Source: Jiangella alba | Lineage (GTDB): Bacteria > Actinomycetota > Actinomycetes > Jiangellales > Jiangellaceae | Direction: 5' to 3' | NCBI RefSeq assembly: GCF_900106035.1 | Contig: NZ_FNUC01000003.1 | Span: 496,001 to 560,000, forward strand | Length of the DNA stretch: 64,000 nucleotides | In this document: piece after piece, positions 35,002-43,091 of the stretch | Position numbering within the stretch: the first letter of the stretch is position 1 | Layout: each line of letters starts with the position of its first letter | Made by a program: the position numbers and the translations under genes | Notes under the pieces: model-generated | What the model was told of the DNA's origin: nothing | Databases searched by the model: none | What the model saw: the letters and a program-made list of their open reading frames with translations, nothing else

Positions 35002-35757
35002 TCAGCCGGCGGCGTCGTCGTCGCGGGGGTGCTCGTCGACGAGCAGGCCGGTCGCGTACATCCGCTTCTCCGAGCCCCACCGCGGCCAGCACGTCGTCAG
35101 CGTCAGCCGGGCCTCGGCCGGCTCGGTGCCGGCCGGCTCGCCGGGCACCGGGTCGACCACCCACAGCTCGGTCGCCTCGATGACGTTGCCGTCGCTGTCG
35201 CCGTCGGGCGCGTCGTCCAGCTCGTACCGGAACACCCCGTCGACGGTCTCGATCTCGACGACGTCGCCCGCGCGCAGCTCGGCGAACCGCGCGAACGGCT
35301 CGCCGTGCCCGGACCGGTGCGCGGCGACGGCGACGTTGCCCAGGCCGCCGGGGTCGGCGCTGGCGGCGTAGTGGCCGGGCCCGTCCTTCAGGTCCTCGGG
35401 GTCGGTGCCCTCGACGACGATGCGCTCCCAGTCGTCGCCGAAGCGGGGGATGCGCAGGATCGCGTACGCGTCGCCGAGCTCCAGCGGCTCCGGTTCCGGC
35501 GGGTCCGTCTCGGCCGGGGCCGGGGTGGCGGAGCGGCTGAGCAGGTGCTGCTGGAACTGGTCGCGCAGGTCGTCCTGGGCGGCCGCGGTCTGCAACCCGG
35601 TGCCCCAGAACGTGTAGACGACGAACAGCAGCACCAGCGCGCCGGTGGTCAGCAGCAGCTCGCCGGCGATGCCGGCGGCCGAGACCAGCGCGCGGCCGCC
35701 GGGCCGCCCGCCACGGGCCGCGGCCCGGCAATGCCTCGGCGCCGCCCTGCGCTGCAC
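35002..35757 (-). CDS. Class E-like sortase
   Basis: In this 251-residue membrane-anchored transpeptidase one N-terminal helix (ELLLTTGALVLLFVVYTFWG) precedes a Pro/Glu linker and the sortase barrel. The catalytic His is in VAAHRSGHGEPFARF, the Cys in LTLTTCWPRWG and the Arg in SEKRMYATG. Class E sortases anchor LAXTG-type proteins to the actinobacterial wall or assemble pili. No obvious sorting-signal protein is adjacent. GTG 35757 is chosen because a -10 element sits 7 bases upstream. The gene converges on the repeat array. Confidence 0.94.
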   Translation of the reverse strand: MQRRAAPRHCRAAARGGRPGGRALVSAAGIAGELLLTTGALVLLFVVYTFWGTGLQTAAAQDDLRDQFQQHLLSRSATPAPAETDPPEPEPLELGDAYAILRIPRFGDDWERIVVEGTDPEDLKDGPGHYAASADPGGLGNVAVAAHRSGHGEPFARFAELRAGDVVEIETVDGVFRYELDDAPDGDSDGNVIEATELWVVDPVPGEPAGTEPAEARLTLTTCWPRWGSEKRMYATGLLVDEHPRDDDAAG

Positions 35758-35764
35758 GGTCCCG

Positions 35765-35770
35765 AAGGTA
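35765..35770 (-). promoter_or_regulatory. -10 element, leaderless sortase mRNA
   Basis: TACCTT on the minus strand is followed by 7 bases and GTG 35757. TACGAT at 35841-35846 on the plus strand may serve the divergent kinase gene. Confidence 0.5.
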
Positions 35771-35883
35771 GCCGGGTCACCGGCCCGCACGCAGGCGATT
35801 CGGGTTGTTCGACGGCGCCGTCAGCGGCGGGTGCCACGAGTACGATGCCAGGCGAGAGCTGCCCACACCGCAGTGGAGGGGCC

Positions 35884-37662
35884 GTGGGGCGACAGCGGCA
35901 CGACACCGACCGCACGGCTGAAGCGCGCGCCGACGCGCTGGCGTCGGTGGTCGAGGACCTCGCCGGGAAGTTCACCCTCCGGCCGCTGCTCGACCGCATC
36001 CTGCGCCGCTCCGTCGAGCTGCTGGGCTGCGACGCCGGGTCGATCAGCAGCGTCGACGAGACCGCGGGCGTCTACCGCAAGGAGGCCGACTTCGGCATCG
36101 CCTGCCAGTCCGGCCGCAGCTTCCCGCTGTCCGAGGGCATGACCGGCGCCGTCGTCGCGGCCCGGGCGCCGCTGATCTTCAAGGAGTACGCCGAGGTCCC
36201 CGGCGGGCACGTCGCGGCCGGCGACCGCGCGACCCTGCACGGCGTCATCGGGGTGCCGATCGGCTGGCGCGGCCGCGTCATCGGCGCCTGCGTGGTGTTC
36301 AGCCGCGACCCGGAGCGCACCTTCACCGACGACGACGCACGGCTGCTGGAGCTGTTCGCGAAGCACGCCGCCATCGCCATCGTCAACGCGCGCATGCACG
36401 AGCAACTGGAGGAGCGCACCCGCGCCGAGGCCACCGCTGCCGAGCGGGAGCGGCTGGTCAGAGAGGTGCACGACAGCGTCGCGCAGGGGCTGGCCGCCGT
36501 GCTCGTCCACCTGGAAGGGGCGACGGGGCCGGACGACCGGCGGCTGGCGGCGGCGAGGGAGGCGGCACGGGGCGCGCTGGCGGAGTCGCGCCGCACGGCG
36601 CTGGGCCTGGCGCCGTCGCTGCTGGAGGGGCACTCGCTGGAGGAGGCGATCGGCGGCGAGGTGGCGTGGGCGCGGGCCACCGGCGACCTCGACGCGAAGC
36701 TGGTGGTGGCCGGGCAACCGGCACCGCTGACACCGGAGCTGGCGCACCAGGCGTTCCGCATCGTGCAGGAGGCGCTGACGAACATCGTGCAGCATGCGGC
36801 GGCGTCGTCGGCGCGGGTGGGCGTGGTGTACGGGCCGGACGGGCTGGTGCTGATGGTGCAGGACGACGGGCGCGGCTTCGACCGGCCGGCGTCCGAGCCG
36901 GGGCCGGGCGGATTCGGGCTGCGCGGCATCGTCGCCCGGGCGCGGACGTACGGCGGCAGCGTCGACGTCGAGTCGACGCCGGGGTGGGGGACGCAGATCC
37001 GCGCCAGCCTGCCCTACCAGCAGGCCGGGTCCGCCGACCCCGCCGGCAGCCGGCTGCGCGTGCTGGTCGTCGACGACCAGCCGGTCACGCGGGCCGGGCT
37101 GGCCAGGCTGCTGGCCGCCGCCGAGCCGGGCGTGCAGGTGGTCGCCGAGATCGACAGCGCGCCCGCGCTGCTCGACGCGTACCGGCTGCTGCGCCCGGAC
37201 GTCGTGCTGGTCGACGCGTACCTGGGCGGCCACGACGGCGTCGAGTGCACGCGCCGGCTGGTCGCCGAGGACCCGGGCGCGGCGGTCGTGCTGCTGGGCG
37301 CGACGGCCGGCGACCCGGTCGTCGGGCAGGCGCTGCGGGCCGGCGCCCGCGGCTGCCTGGGGCCCGACGCGGACGGTCCCGAGCTGGCCCGCGCGGTGCT
37401 CGCGGCGGCGCACGGCGGCATCACGCTGTCCGCCGGCGTCCGCACCACCCCGCCCCGGCCGGTCGTGTCCGCGGCGGACGGCGCCCCGCTCACCGTCCGC
37501 GAGCGCGAGGTCCGCGACCTGCTGGAACGCGGGCTGCGCGACAAGCAGATCGCGGAGCGGCTGAACATCTCCGTCAAGACCGTCGAGAAGCACGTCGGCG
37601 CCGTCCTGCGCAAGACCGGCGCGAGCAGCCGCACCGAGGTGGCCGCCCGCGCGGCAAGGTAG
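35884..37662 (+). CDS. Histidine kinase fused to a LuxR-type response regulator
   Basis: This 592-residue soluble protein combines both halves of a two-component system. A GAF domain (residues about 25-175: GCDAGSISSVDE, GMTGAVVAARAPL, HGVIGVPIGWRGRVIG) is followed by the HisKA_3 motif REVHDSVAQGLAAVLVHLEG and a HATPase (FRIVQEALTNIVQHAAASSA, DDGRGFD). A receiver (LRVLVVDDQPVTRAGL, DVVLVDAYLGG) and a LuxR helix-turn-helix (LTVREREVRDLLERGLRDKQ, ISVKTVEKHVGAVLRKTG) follow. The receiver's usual Lys near its end appears replaced (RGCLGPDADG). Such single-chain DNA-binding kinases are uncommon. GTG 35884 follows GGAGGGG closely. Confidence 0.9.
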   Translation: MGRQRHDTDRTAEARADALASVVEDLAGKFTLRPLLDRILRRSVELLGCDAGSISSVDETAGVYRKEADFGIACQSGRSFPLSEGMTGAVVAARAPLIFKEYAEVPGGHVAAGDRATLHGVIGVPIGWRGRVIGACVVFSRDPERTFTDDDARLLELFAKHAAIAIVNARMHEQLEERTRAEATAAERERLVREVHDSVAQGLAAVLVHLEGATGPDDRRLAAAREAARGALAESRRTALGLAPSLLEGHSLEEAIGGEVAWARATGDLDAKLVVAGQPAPLTPELAHQAFRIVQEALTNIVQHAAASSARVGVVYGPDGLVLMVQDDGRGFDRPASEPGPGGFGLRGIVARARTYGGSVDVESTPGWGTQIRASLPYQQAGSADPAGSRLRVLVVDDQPVTRAGLARLLAAAEPGVQVVAEIDSAPALLDAYRLLRPDVVLVDAYLGGHDGVECTRRLVAEDPGAAVVLLGATAGDPVVGQALRAGARGCLGPDADGPELARAVLAAAHGGITLSAGVRTTPPRPVVSAADGAPLTVREREVRDLLERGLRDKQIAERLNISVKTVEKHVGAVLRKTGASSRTEVAARAAR

Positions 37663-37663
37663 G

Positions 37664-37697
37664 GAAACCCCGCACACAGACGGGGAGGTTCCCCGAG
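37664..37697. terminator. Terminator-like hairpin after the kinase-regulator gene
   Basis: GGGAAACCCCG and CGGGGAGGTTCCC pair with a small internal loop around an 8-base loop, immediately after the stop codon. TAGCGT near 37720 may be the -10 of the following aldolase operon. Confidence 0.6.
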
Positions 37698-37752
37698 GCG
37701 CCCCCGCCGCCCGCGCCCTAGCGTCGGCAGCAGGACGGAAGGGGGTGGGCCG

Positions 37753-38613
37753 GTGCCGGTCGTGCCGACGCGGGAGATCCTGGACCGCGCCTTCGCCGAG
37801 CGCTACGGCGTCGCGGCCATCAACATCGTCAACGACCTCAGCCTCGAGGCCGTGCTCGCCGCGGCCGTCGAGGTACGGGCGCCGGTGATCGTCCAGACCT
37901 CGGTGAAGACGGTGAGGTCGATCGGGCTGGACCTGCTCTACGCGATGTGGCGAGAGCTGACGGCGGGCATCGAGGTGCCGGTCGCGCTGCACCTGGACCA
38001 CTGCCCGGAGCGCGAGGTCATCACCGACTGCCTGCGCAAGGGCTGGAACAGCGTCCTCTTCGACGCGTCCAGCCTGCCGGTCGAGGAGAACCAGCGCCAG
38101 ACCGTCGAGGTGGTCGCCGAGGCGCACGCCATCGGCGCGCACGTCGAGGGCGAGATCGAGTCGATCACCGGCGTCGAGGACGGCATCGGGTCCGACGAGG
38201 AGGCGCAGCGGCAGACGCTGGAGACGGCGCTGACGTTCATCCGCACCACCGGCGTCGACGTGTTCGCGCCGGCCATCGGCAACGCGCACGGCCGGTACAA
38301 GGCCGAGCCCAAGCTGGACGCGCAGCGGGTCAGCGACATCGTCGCGGCCGAGCCGATCCCGATCGCCCTGCACGGCGGCACCGGCATGACCGACGCCCAG
38401 TTCGCCGACCTCATCGCCCGCGGCTGCGCGAAGGTCAACATCTCGACCGCGCTGAAGGTGACGTACATGCGGTCCAACCTGGAGTTCCTGCGCACCGCCG
38501 AGGCGCGGGACAGCTGGGACCCGCCGTCGCTGTTCACCGCGGTCCGCGCCGACGTCGTCGACCTGGCGGCCGGGTTCATGCGCACGTTCGGCAGCGCCGG
38601 GAAGGCGTGGTGA
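37753..38613 (+). CDS. Class II fructose/tagatose-bisphosphate-type aldolase
   Basis: The 286-residue zinc aldolase contains HLDHCPEREVITDCLRKGWN (zinc-binding His and catalytic Asp), then EGEIESITGVEDGI, APAIGNAHGRYK and HGGTGMTDAQFADLIARGCA. It resembles GatY/FbaA-like enzymes that cleave ketose 1,6-bisphosphates to dihydroxyacetone phosphate and an aldehyde. As first gene of an operon with HAD, DhaL and DhaK genes, it probably handles a sugar whose breakdown passes through dihydroxyacetone or a tetrulose. The sugar is not identifiable. GTG 37753 is preceded by GGAAGGGGG. Confidence 0.9.
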   Translation: MPVVPTREILDRAFAERYGVAAINIVNDLSLEAVLAAAVEVRAPVIVQTSVKTVRSIGLDLLYAMWRELTAGIEVPVALHLDHCPEREVITDCLRKGWNSVLFDASSLPVEENQRQTVEVVAEAHAIGAHVEGEIESITGVEDGIGSDEEAQRQTLETALTFIRTTGVDVFAPAIGNAHGRYKAEPKLDAQRVSDIVAAEPIPIALHGGTGMTDAQFADLIARGCAKVNISTALKVTYMRSNLEFLRTAEARDSWDPPSLFTAVRADVVDLAAGFMRTFGSAGKAW

Positions 38614-39392
38614 CGGGCGTGCCGGCGCTGGTCTTCGACTGCGACGGCGTGCTCGCCGACACCGAGCGCTACGGCCACCTGCCCGCGTTCAACCAGACGT
38701 TCGCCGATGTCGGGCTGCCGGTGCGGTGGAGCGAGGACGAGTACGCCGAGAAGCTGCTGATCGGCGGCGGCAAGGAGCGCATGGCCAGCCTGCTGACGCC
38801 GGAGTTCGTCGCGGCGAACGGGCTGCCGGCCGACCCGGACGGGCAGCGCGAGGTGCTGGCGGACTGGCACCGGCGCAAGACCGCGATCTACACGACGATG
38901 GTCGCCGACGGCCGGCTGCCCGGCCGCCCCGGCGTCGCCCGCCTGGTCGAGGAGGCGCACGACGCGGGCTGGGCACTCGCTGTCGCCTCGACGTCCGCGG
39001 AGCCGTCCGTGCGCGCCGTCCTCGAGCACGTCGTCGGCGCCGGGCGGGCGCGCGACTTCACCGTGCTGGCCGGCGACATCGTCCCGGCGAAGAAGCCGGC
39101 GCCGGACATCTACCTGCTCGCGCTGGACCGGCTCGGCGTCGCGCCCGACTCCGCCGTCGTCGTGGAGGACAGCCGCAACGGGCTGCTCGCGGCCGACGGC
39201 GCCGGGCTGACCTGCCTGGTCACCGTCAATGGCTACACCGAGCGCGAGGACTTCGCCGAGGCCGCGCTGGTCGTCAGCAGCCTGGGCGACCCGGACGGCG
39301 AGCGCTTCACCGTGCTCGCGAACCGCTCCGCGGCGCGGCCGGGCGGCTGGATCACGATCGACGACGTGGCCGCGCTGCTGAAGGAGGCATAG
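38610..39392 (+). CDS. HAD-superfamily phosphatase/phosphoglucomutase-like protein
   Basis: The 260-residue protein has HAD motif I LVFDCDGVLADTE, a helical cap, motif II VASTSAEPSVRAVL, and motif III/IV KKPAPDIYLLALDRLG with VVVEDSRNGLLAA, typical of the CbbY/beta-phosphoglucomutase/sugar phosphatase group. It is coupled to the aldolase gene by a 4-base overlap (GTGA) and ends directly before dhaL. It likely dephosphorylates an intermediate of the same sugar pathway. Confidence 0.9.
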   Translation: MTGVPALVFDCDGVLADTERYGHLPAFNQTFADVGLPVRWSEDEYAEKLLIGGGKERMASLLTPEFVAANGLPADPDGQREVLADWHRRKTAIYTTMVADGRLPGRPGVARLVEEAHDAGWALAVASTSAEPSVRAVLEHVVGAGRARDFTVLAGDIVPAKKPAPDIYLLALDRLGVAPDSAVVVEDSRNGLLAADGAGLTCLVTVNGYTEREDFAEAALVVSSLGDPDGERFTVLANRSAARPGGWITIDDVAALLKEA

Positions 39393-40061
39393 ATGGACGA
39401 GAGCTTCGCCGCCGTCGAGTACGTCGTCCACACCATCGCCCGGACCGCCGTCGACAACGAGACGTACTTCGGCGATCTCGACGCGGTCGTCGGCGACGGC
39501 GACTTCGGCTACTCGATGGCCCGCGGCTTCGAGATCGTGCTGGCCGGCTGGGACGGCATCGACCGCACCGACGTCGGCACGTTCCTCAAGAAGGTGGCGC
39601 TCACCATCACCGGGCGCATCGGCGGCACGTCCGGTCCGATCTGGGGGACGGCGTTCCTCCGCGCTGGGTCGGCGGCCGGGGACAAGACCGCCGTCAGTGC
39701 CGACGACGCCGTCGCGATGCTGCGCGCGGCGATCGAGGGGATCAAGACCCGTGGCCAGTCCGACGTCGGCGACAAGACGCTGCTCGACGCGCTGGTCCCG
39801 GCGGTCGACCGGCTGGAGGCCGAACTGGCGGCCGGCGCCGACGGGCAGAGCGCCCTGGATGCGGCGGCGACGACGGCGCGCGAGCGGGCCGAGGCGACCC
39901 GCGAGCTGATCGCGAAGCGGGGCCGAGCTGCGTACACGGGGGAACGCAGCATCGGCACGCTCGACGCGGGCGCCGTCGCCGTCGCCGTCATGGCCGAACG
40001 AGTCGCACAGGGCTGGGCGGATCACGCCGCCGGGCCCACCACGCCGGAGGAGGCGCCGTGA
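39393..40061 (+). CDS. dhaL: Dihydroxyacetone kinase subunit DhaL
   Basis: The 222-residue all-helical nucleotide-binding subunit has the Mg-ADP site GDLDAVVGDGDFGYSM (Asp cluster), IGGTSGPIWGTAFLRAG, and VGDKTLLDALVPAVDRLE. DhaL carries ATP or ADP while DhaK binds the substrate. It starts at the base after the upstream stop and overlaps dhaK by 4 bases. No DhaM phosphocarrier gene is nearby, so ATP use, as in erythrulose kinases and ATP-dependent Dha kinases, is more likely than PTS dependence. Confidence 0.94.
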   Translation: MDESFAAVEYVVHTIARTAVDNETYFGDLDAVVGDGDFGYSMARGFEIVLAGWDGIDRTDVGTFLKKVALTITGRIGGTSGPIWGTAFLRAGSAAGDKTAVSADDAVAMLRAAIEGIKTRGQSDVGDKTLLDALVPAVDRLEAELAAGADGQSALDAAATTARERAEATRELIAKRGRAAYTGERSIGTLDAGAVAVAVMAERVAQGWADHAAGPTTPEEAP

Positions 40062-41053
40062 AGAAGTTCGTCAACGACCCGAAGCGGTACGTGCCGGAGA
40101 TGCTGCAGGGCATCGCGCTGGCCAACCCGGACACGCTGCGCTACGTGCCCGACTACAACCTCATCATGCGGGCCGACGCGCCGCGCGACGACAAGGTCTC
40201 GATCATCCAGGGCTCCGGGTCCGGGCACGAGCCGGCGCACGTCATGGTCGTCGGGAAGGGCATGCTCGACGCCGCCTGCCCGGGCGACGTGTTCTCGGCG
40301 CCGCCGATGGACTACGTGCTCGAGACCAGCAAGCTGCTGAACACGCCGAAGGGCGTGCTGCACCTGATCAACAACTACACCGGCGACCGCATGGCCTTCG
40401 ACATGGGCCGCGAGCTGGCCGAGGCCGAGGGCGTCACCGTCAGGACCGTCGTGGTCGACGACGACGTCGCGGTGAAGGACTCGACGTACACCGTCGGGCG
40501 GCGCGGCGTGGCCGGCAACTTCTTCGTCATCAAGGCGGTGGGCGCGGCGTCGGAGCAGGGCGCGGAGCTGGACGAGCTGGTGCGCATCGGCGACAAGGTC
40601 AACTCCGTCACCCGCACCATGGGCATGGCGCTGACGTCGTGCACGCCGCCGGCGAAGGGCTCGCCGCTGTTCGAGCTGGGCGACGACGAGATGGAGATGG
40701 GCGTCGGCATCCACGGCGAGCCGGGCCGCCGCCGCGAGAAGCTGGCCGACGCGAACGCGATCGTCGACGAGCTGCTCGAGGCCGTCGTCACCGACCTGCC
40801 GTACGAGCGCGGCGACAGCGTCGCGCTGATGATCAACGGGCTGGGCGGGACGCCGATCAGCGAGCTGTACATCCTGTACGGACGGGCGCACCAGCAGCTG
40901 GCCGACCGCGGCATCACCGTCGGGCGCAACTACGTCGGTGAGTACTGCACGTCGCTCGACATGGCCGGCGTCTCGCTGACGCTGGTGAAGTTGGACGACG
41001 AACTGGTGTCGCTGTTCTCGGCGCCGGCCGAGATCGCGATCCGCACGTTCTGA
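40058..41053 (+). CDS. dhaK: Dihydroxyacetone kinase subunit DhaK
   Basis: This 331-residue substrate-binding subunit covalently binds the ketone of dihydroxyacetone or similar ketoses through a His. That residue is His219 in [11 protein letters not shown]. Other landmarks are [36 protein letters not shown] and [20 protein letters not shown]. With DhaL it phosphorylates the ketose. The operon order aldolase-HAD-dhaL-dhaK suggests sugar or sugar-alcohol catabolism rather than glycerol use. GTG 40058 overlaps the dhaL stop by 4 bases. Confidence 0.94.
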   Translation: MKKFVNDPKRYVPEMLQGIALANPDTLRYVPDYNLIMRADAPRDDKVSIIQGSGSGHEPAHVMVVGKGMLDAACPGDVFSAPPMDYVLETSKLLNTPKGVLHLINNYTGDRMAFDMGRELAEAEGVTVRTVVVDDDVAVKDSTYTVGRRGVAGNFFVIKAVGAASEQGAELDELVRIGDKVNSVTRTMGMALTSCTPPAKGSPLFELGDDEMEMGVGIHGEPGRRREKLADANAIVDELLEAVVTDLPYERGDSVALMINGLGGTPISELYILYGRAHQQLADRGITVGRNYVGEYCTSLDMAGVSLTLVKLDDELVSLFSAPAEIAIRTF

Positions 41054-41086
41054 CCGGGCCGGTGTCCCCGGACGGAGCGGAGCCGA

Positions 41087-41092
41087 TAGCTT
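41087..41092 (+). promoter_or_regulatory. -10 element, leaderless rph mRNA
   Basis: TAGCTT is followed by 7 bases and ATG 41100; the transcript would begin at the start codon. Confidence 0.55.
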
Positions 41093-41099
41093 GGGCGGC

Positions 41100-41825
41100 A
41101 TGACCACCCGCATCGACGGCCGCAGCGCCGATCAGCTCCGCACCGTCCGGCTCACCCGGGGCTGGCTCGACCACGCCGAGGGCTCGGTGCTCGTCGAGTT
41201 CGGCAAGACCCGCGTGCTGTGCGCGGCGTCGGTCACCGAGGGCGTGCCGCGCTGGCGCAAGGGCTCCGGCCTGGGCTGGGTGACGGCCGAGTACGCCATG
41301 CTGCCGCGGTCCACGAACACCCGCTCCGACCGCGAGTCGGTGAAGGGCCGCATCGGCGGGCGCACGCACGAGATCTCCCGGCTCATCGGCCGGTCGCTGC
41401 GCGGCGTCATCGACACCAAGGCGCTGGGCGAGAACACGCTGGTCATCGACTGCGACGTGCTCCAGGCCGACGGCGGCACCCGCACGGCCGCCATCACCGG
41501 CGCGTACGTCGCGCTGCGCGACGCCGTCGAGTGGATGCGGTCGCAGAAGCTGTTGTCGTCGGAGACGGTGCTGACCGACTCCGTCTCGGCCATCTCGGTC
41601 GGCGTCGTCGACGGCGAGGCGCTGCTCGACCTCTGCTACGAAGAGGACGTGCGCGCCGAGACCGACATGAACGTCGTCATGACCGGCGACGGCCGGTTCA
41701 TCGAGGTGCAGGGCACCGCCGAGGGCGCGCCGTTCGACCGTCAGGAGCTCGACTCCCTGCTCGCGCTGGCCGGCGCCGGCTGCAAGGAGCTGACCGACCT
41801 GCAGAACGCGGCGCTGGTCGGGTGA
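41100..41825 (+). CDS. rph: Ribonuclease PH
   Basis: The 241-residue phosphorolytic exoribonuclease trims tRNA 3' ends. It contains [55 protein letters not shown], then the phosphate-binding [13 protein letters not shown] and [20 protein letters not shown]. The rdgB gene follows with a 4-base overlap. This pair follows the MBL gene directly in mycobacteria (Rv1339-Rv1340-Rv1341), but about 7 kb of other genes separate them here. Confidence 0.97.
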   Translation: MTTRIDGRSADQLRTVRLTRGWLDHAEGSVLVEFGKTRVLCAASVTEGVPRWRKGSGLGWVTAEYAMLPRSTNTRSDRESVKGRIGGRTHEISRLIGRSLRGVIDTKALGENTLVIDCDVLQADGGTRTAAITGAYVALRDAVEWMRSQKLLSSETVLTDSVSAISVGVVDGEALLDLCYEEDVRAETDMNVVMTGDGRFIEVQGTAEGAPFDRQELDSLLALAGAGCKELTDLQNAALVG

Positions 41826-42430
41826 GCTCCGCGCCGAAGGTCGTCCTGGCCACGCGCAACGCGCACAAGGTCCCGGAGATCGCCCGCATCCTGTCCGCCG
41901 CCGGCACGCCGGTGTCGCTGGTCTCCGTCGCCGACTTCCCCGGCGTCGACGACGTCGAGGAGACCGGGCTGACGTTCGAGGAGAACGCGCTGCTCAAGGC
42001 GCACGCGGTGGCCGCGGCGACGGGCCTGCCGGCGCTGGCCGACGACTCCGGGCTGTCCGTGGCGGCGCTCGGCGGCATGCCCGGCGTGTTCTCGGCGCGC
42101 TGGGCCGGCGTCCACGGCGACGACGCCGCCAACCTGCGGCTGGTGCTGGCGCAGCTGACCACCGTGCCCGACGCGGCGCGGCAGGCGGCGTTCGTCTGCG
42201 TGGCCGCGCTGGCGCTGCCCGACGGCACGGCGTGGACCGCGGAAGGGCGGGTCGACGGCGTCGTCGTGCGGGCGCCGCGGGGGAGCAACGGGTTCGGCTA
42301 CGACCCCATCTTCGTGCCGTCCGGCTCGTCGCGGACCACCGCCGAGCTGACGCCCGACGAGAAGGACGCCATCTCGCATCGCGGCCGCGCGTTCCGGGCC
42401 ATCGCCGCGCACCTCGCCACGCTGTCCTGA
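41822..42430 (+). CDS. rdgB: dITP/XTP pyrophosphatase (RdgB/HAM1)
   Basis: The 202-residue enzyme removes non-canonical purine nucleotides such as dITP and XTP. Motifs are [18 protein letters not shown] (substrate-binding), [34 protein letters not shown] with [19 protein letters not shown] and [17 protein letters not shown] 41822 overlaps the rph stop. The stop codon is 13 bases before a 21-bp-armed palindrome shared with the convergent gene's end. Confidence 0.97.
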   Translation: MSSAPKVVLATRNAHKVPEIARILSAAGTPVSLVSVADFPGVDDVEETGLTFEENALLKAHAVAAATGLPALADDSGLSVAALGGMPGVFSARWAGVHGDDAANLRLVLAQLTTVPDAARQAAFVCVAALALPDGTAWTAEGRVDGVVVRAPRGSNGFGYDPIFVPSGSSRTTAELTPDEKDAISHRGRAFRAIAAHLATLS

Positions 42431-42443
42431 CGCCGCGGGGACG

Positions 42444-42529
42444 CTAGGGTGTGTCTCCCAAGTCTCGGCCGTAGCGAGCGGCGCCTGGGCGTCGCGCAGT
42501 AGGCCATGGACTTGGGAGACACACCCTAG
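42444..42529. mobile_element. 86-bp element with perfect 21-bp inverted ends, MITE-like
   Basis: Arms 42444-42464 and 42509-42529 are perfect inverted copies (left arm begins CTAGGGTGTGTCTCCCAAG). The 44-base middle has no coding potential. CTAG stands at both tips, and ACG flanks both sides, so CTAG (or ACG) may be a target duplication, as expected of a non-autonomous insertion-sequence derivative. It could equally act as a bidirectional terminator between convergent rdgB and the DUF1579-like gene, whose TAG stop lies inside the right arm. Confidence 0.7.
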
Positions 42530-43029
42530 ACGACGCGCGTCGCCACCATGCGCTCCTCGAGCGTCCACGTACGGGCTTCGTCGGCCGACCATTCGCCCAG
42601 CCAGACGAACCGGTCCGGCTCGATCTCGGTGAAACGCCACCGCAGGAACGGGTCGCCGTCGGTGCTGACCAGGTGGATCTCGTTGCCGACCTCTCTGCCG
42701 ACGAACCTGCGCACGCGGCCGTTGACCGGCTCGACCCAGGTCGAGCGCCATGCGCCGAGCTCGTCGTCGAAGAAGCGGATCGTGGTGCCGTGAAACGCGT
42801 ACGGCCGCTCGCCGGCGCCGGGGTCGCCGCTGGACGGCACCACCCAGATGTCCTGGACCGCGCGGCCGCCCAGAACCCAGCCGAAGTGCAGGTCGCCGCG
42901 CACCCCGGTCGGTGCGTCCGGGTCGCCGGGGCGGGTCCAGTCGAGCTTCCAGGAGCCGATGAAGCGGCCGAAGGCCTCGAGGCGATCGTCGGCGGGGTGG
43001 TCGGCGTGCAACGAGGACCTGAGCGACAT
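42526..43029 (-). CDS. DUF1579-like small lipocalin-type protein
   Basis: The 167-residue soluble protein has alternating beta segments: FGRFIGSWKLDWTRPG, LHFGWVLGGRAVQDIWVVP, FHGTTIRFFDDELGAWRSTW and WLGEWSADEARTW. The N-terminal IGSWxL and the strand pattern resemble DUF1579 and related lipocalin-like families; no enzyme motif is seen. ATG 43029 is chosen since the -10 TAGCAT lies 6 bases upstream; GTG 43035 would abut the -10. Its stop codon is supplied by the inverted-repeat element at 42444-42529. Confidence 0.8.
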   Translation of the reverse strand: MSLRSSLHADHPADDRLEAFGRFIGSWKLDWTRPGDPDAPTGVRGDLHFGWVLGGRAVQDIWVVPSSGDPGAGERPYAFHGTTIRFFDDELGAWRSTWVEPVNGRVRRFVGREVGNEIHLVSTDGDPFLRWRFTEIEPDRFVWLGEWSADEARTWTLEERMVATRVV

Positions 43030-43035
43030 GCGCAC

Positions 43036-43041
43036 ATGCTA
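43036..43041 (-). promoter_or_regulatory. -10 element, leaderless DUF1579-like mRNA
   Basis: TAGCAT on the minus strand is followed by 6 bases and ATG 43029. Confidence 0.45.
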
Positions 43042-43091
43042 GTGATTCACCCGCCTGGGCGAAGGCCACCCTCCGGGAGGATGATCGGGGG

